A stretch of DNA of 8,236 nt from Acidobacteriota bacterium (GTDB lineage Bacteria; Acidobacteriota; Terriglobia; Terriglobales; Acidobacteriaceae): the NCBI GenBank assembly GCA_021781255.1, contig JAJXXG010000256.1, forward strand, positions 1 through 8,236. Reading direction: 5' to 3'. A program made the position numbers and the translations under genes. Numbering within the stretch: the stretch's first letter is position 1; every line of letters begins with the position of its first letter. Shown here in pieces: positions 6,594-8,236 of the stretch. Under the pieces are notes generated by a model. The model saw only the letters and a list, made by a program, of their open reading frames with translations. It was not told the origin of the DNA and ran no database searches.

Positions 6594-6632
6594 ATGGATC
6601 CGTCTAAAGGAACAGCACGAATGTTAGAATGA
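6594..6632 (+). other. Possible 12-codon upstream ORF before hpnJ
   Basis: ATG at 6594 opens a 12-codon frame (MDPSKGTARMLE) ending in TGA at 6630-6632; a second in-frame ATG at 6621 has AAAGGA (6606-6611) 9 bases upstream. Its stop overlaps the ATG at 6629 (ATGA) and lies 11 bases before the preferred hpnJ start. It has no obvious attenuator codon run. It could couple ribosomes to hpnJ or be chance. The rest of the 6456-6643 gap is pyrimidine-rich (6468-6510) and holds only weak hairpins, with no gene. Confidence 0.22.
6622..6630 (+). promoter_or_regulatory. Possible extended -10 promoter element of hpnJ
   Basis: TGTTAGAAT fits an extended -10 (TGn followed by TAGAAT, 5 of 6 matches). Transcription would begin near 6637-6638, at or just before in-frame ATGs at 6638 and 6644. 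No -35 is recognisable, as is common with extended -10 sites. If real, it gives hpnJ its own promoter, apart from the upstream operon. Confidence 0.35.
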
Positions 6633-6637
6633 GAGGG
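6631..6637 (+). promoter_or_regulatory. Ribosome binding site that favours the hpnJ start at 6644
   Basis: GAGAGGG ends 6 bases before ATG 6644, an ideal distance. It lies inside the reading frame that begins at ATG 6629 and abuts ATG 6638, so those starts are less likely by the Shine-Dalgarno criterion. Confidence 0.55.
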
Positions 6638-6643
6638 ATGCAG

Positions 6644-8116
6644 ATGCCCCTGAAAACACTTCTCCTCAACCCTCCTTCTTTCGAAAACTTCGATGGCGGC
6701 GCAGGCTCGCGCTGGCCGGCGACTCGCGAGATTGAGTCCTACTGGTACCCGGTCTGGCTCACCTATCCAGCCGGCTTGCTTGAAGGTTCGCGCCTGCTCG
6801 ATGCGCCTCCTCACCATGTCTCCGCCCAGGAAACCATCGAAATCTGCAAGGACTACGAGTTTCTGGTGCTGTTCACTTCCACCGTGGGCTGGGAAGGCGA
6901 CCAGCGCCTCGCTGAAGCCATCAAAGCGGCCAATCCGTCGATCCGCATCGCCTTTGTCGGTCCTCCGGTCACCACTGACCCCGACCGCGCCCTCAATGAA
7001 TGTTCCGCTCTCAACTTCATCTGCCGCCGCGAGTTCGACTATTCGGTCGTTGAGTACGCGCAGGGCAAGCCGCTCAACGAGATTCTCGGCATCAGCTACA
7101 AAAAAGACGGCAAGATCGTTCACAATCCTGACCGTCCGCAGGTGGAAGACCTTGATGCGATGCCCTGGGCAACCAAAATTTACAAGCGCGACATGGATGT
7201 GACGCGCTACAACGTGCCCTTCCTGCTGCATCCCTTTATCTCGCTCTACTCCACGCGGGGCTGCCCGGCACAGTGCACCTTCTGCCTGTGGCCGCAAACG
7301 CTCAGCGGCCACGCCTGGCGCAAACGCTCCACTGACGACGTCGCTGCCGAGATGAAGTGGGCAAAGGAGAACTTCCCTGACGTGAAGGAATTCTTCTTTG
7401 ACGACGACACCTTTAACATCCAGAAAGCGCGCACTATCGAGCTGTGCGAAAAGCTCAAGCCCCTCGGGCTGACCTGGAGTTGCACATCGCGCGTGACCAC
7501 CGACTACGAAACCCTGAAGGCCATGCGTGAGGCCGGATGCCGCCTGCTCATCGTCGGCTTCGAATCCGGCGACCCGCAGATCCTCAAGAACATCAAGAAG
7601 GGCGCCACCGTCGAGCGCGCACGCGATTTCGCCCGCGATTGCCACTCTTTAGGGCTGACCATTCACGCCGACTTTATCCTCGGCCTGCCCGGCGAAACCA
7701 AGCAGTCCATTCGCAACACCATCAACTTTGCCAAAACCCTCGACTGCGAAACCATTCAGGTCTCCATCGCCCACGCATACCCCGGCACCGAGTTTTACGA
7801 ATACGCGGCCAAAAACGGGTTCATCACCAACAAGAACATGCAGGACGATGGCGGCCACCAAATGGCGCACATCGAATATCCCGGCCTGCCCACTGACTAT
7901 GTCATGGAGATGGTGCACCGCTTCTACGACGAGTACTACTTCCGTCCCAAGGCAGCTTTCCGCGTGGTTTGGAAGGCCATCGTCAATCGCGACCTGCATC
8001 GGCTCTACATCGAGGCCAAATCGTTCCTTAAGCTGCGCGCGCAGCGTAACAAAATGGTGAAAGCCGCGCGCACCCAGCAGGCCGAGCCGCCCGCACCCGT
8101 AGGCGCCGGCGCGTAG
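6644..8116 (+). CDS. hpnJ: Hopanoid biosynthesis radical SAM protein HpnJ (bacteriohopanetetrol cyclitol ether formation)
   Basis: This 490-residue protein matches HpnJ in length and start (MPLKTLLLNPPSFENFDGG). HpnJ is a cytoplasmic radical SAM enzyme acting after HpnI and HpnK, rearranging the glucosamine of bacteriohopanetetrol glucosamine into the five-membered cyclitol ether. Residues 1 to about 150 resemble the B12-binding-type Rossmann domain of such enzymes, though no DxHxxG cobalamin-ligand motif is seen. The radical SAM core follows: the cluster motif RGCPAQCTFC (Cys207, Cys211, Cys214; CX3CX2C), FFFDDDTFN (250-258), GFESGD (305-310) and GLPGET (347-352). The last 30 residues are basic, then Ala/Pro-rich. 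ATG 6644 is chosen for its Shine-Dalgarno and family N-terminus; ATG 6638 and 6629 are alternatives. The gene follows the TolC gene by 188 bp on the same strand. No other hpn gene is in the window; hpnH, hpnI and hpnK would be expected elsewhere or downstream. Confidence 0.9.
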   Translation: MPLKTLLLNPPSFENFDGGAGSRWPATREIESYWYPVWLTYPAGLLEGSRLLDAPPHHVSAQETIEICKDYEFLVLFTSTVGWEGDQRLAEAIKAANPSIRIAFVGPPVTTDPDRALNECSALNFICRREFDYSVVEYAQGKPLNEILGISYKKDGKIVHNPDRPQVEDLDAMPWATKIYKRDMDVTRYNVPFLLHPFISLYSTRGCPAQCTFCLWPQTLSGHAWRKRSTDDVAAEMKWAKENFPDVKEFFFDDDTFNIQKARTIELCEKLKPLGLTWSCTSRVTTDYETLKAMREAGCRLLIVGFESGDPQILKNIKKGATVERARDFARDCHSLGLTIHADFILGLPGETKQSIRNTINFAKTLDCETIQVSIAHAYPGTEFYEYAAKNGFITNKNMQDDGGHQMAHIEYPGLPTDYVMEMVHRFYDEYYFRPKAAFRVVWKAIVNRDLHRLYIEAKSFLKLRAQRNKMVKAARTQQAEPPAPVGAGA

Positions 8117-8142
8117 CCGCGATTGTCTCGTCACTCGAAACT

Positions 8143-8174
8143 GGGTGATCCACCCTCGCCGCGCTTTTGTTTTT
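8143..8174 (+). terminator. Terminator-like hairpin after hpnJ
   Basis: GGGTG (8143-8147) and CACCC (8151-8155) form a perfect 5-bp stem with a 3-base loop 26 bases past the hpnJ stop. After nine bases comes a T-rich tract TTTTGTTTTT (8165-8174). The gap between stem and T-tract is longer than in a standard intrinsic terminator. CCACCC (8150-8155) can instead pair with GGGTGG (8183-8188), giving a competing fold that encloses the T-tract. Confidence 0.4.
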
Positions 8175-8230
8175 GGGGGCCGGGGTGGGAAACTTGAGAC
8201 CTCGACTAGTGTCTTTCATAGATGGAACTG

Positions 8231-8236
8231 TAAGAT
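8231..8236 (+). promoter_or_regulatory. Possible -10 box of a gene beyond the window edge
   Basis: The last six bases read TAAGAT, 4 of 6 matches to the -10 consensus, preceded by an overlapping TG. It follows the hpnJ terminator-like hairpin and could begin a new transcript, perhaps another hopanoid gene. It cannot be tested without the next bases. The rest of 8175-8230 shows no gene. Confidence 0.2.

Noticed and set aside
6341..7645. Long open frame of 434 codons on the minus strand opposite the TolC gene end and hpnJ
   Set aside because: It lies across two strongly supported genes on the other strand and its protein has no recognisable domain. It crosses the intergenic gap and is explained by GC-rich codon bias leaving few stops antisense to hpnJ.

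Overview
The window looks like part of a chromosome of a GC-rich soil bacterium, most likely an Acidobacteriota (Terriglobia-type) genome. This rests on family resemblance only: a hopanoid-type HpnJ radical SAM enzyme, a single-domain QueF, a Spinster-type MFS carrier, and small secreted and TPR proteins of a style common in that phylum. No rRNA or other taxonomic marker is present. No mobile element, tRNA, rRNA or CRISPR array is visible. Coding density is high, with one divergent and one convergent junction.

Layout. Bases 2-187 (+) are the last 61 codons of ispG (MEP isoprenoid pathway). A 104-bp gap with two small hairpins leads to a short exported protein, probably OB-fold-like (292-813, +). 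It converges, with only 9 bp between stop codons, on two minus-strand genes: a Spinster-family MFS transporter (823-2100) and, upstream of it, queF (2206-2613). A 107-bp AT-richer region then separates queF from a plus-strand operon: a membrane-anchored periplasmic adaptor (2721-3959), an exported TPR protein (3956-5101, GTGA overlap) and a TolC-type outer-membrane channel (5115-6455). After a 188-bp gap comes hpnJ (6644-8116), followed by a terminator-like hairpin and a possible promoter at the window edge.

How the parts may fit together. IspG helps make the isoprenoid precursors from which hopanoids are built. HpnJ acts at the end of that pathway, on the sugar-derived head group of bacteriohopanetetrol. 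Between them lie envelope genes: a Spinster carrier (lipid-type substrates in eukaryotic relatives) and an adaptor plus outer-membrane channel that lack any inner-membrane pump here, with a TPR protein in the pump's usual place. A link between this trans-envelope module and hopanoid or other lipid export is a hypothesis from neighbourhood only. queF belongs to queuosine biosynthesis and looks unrelated.
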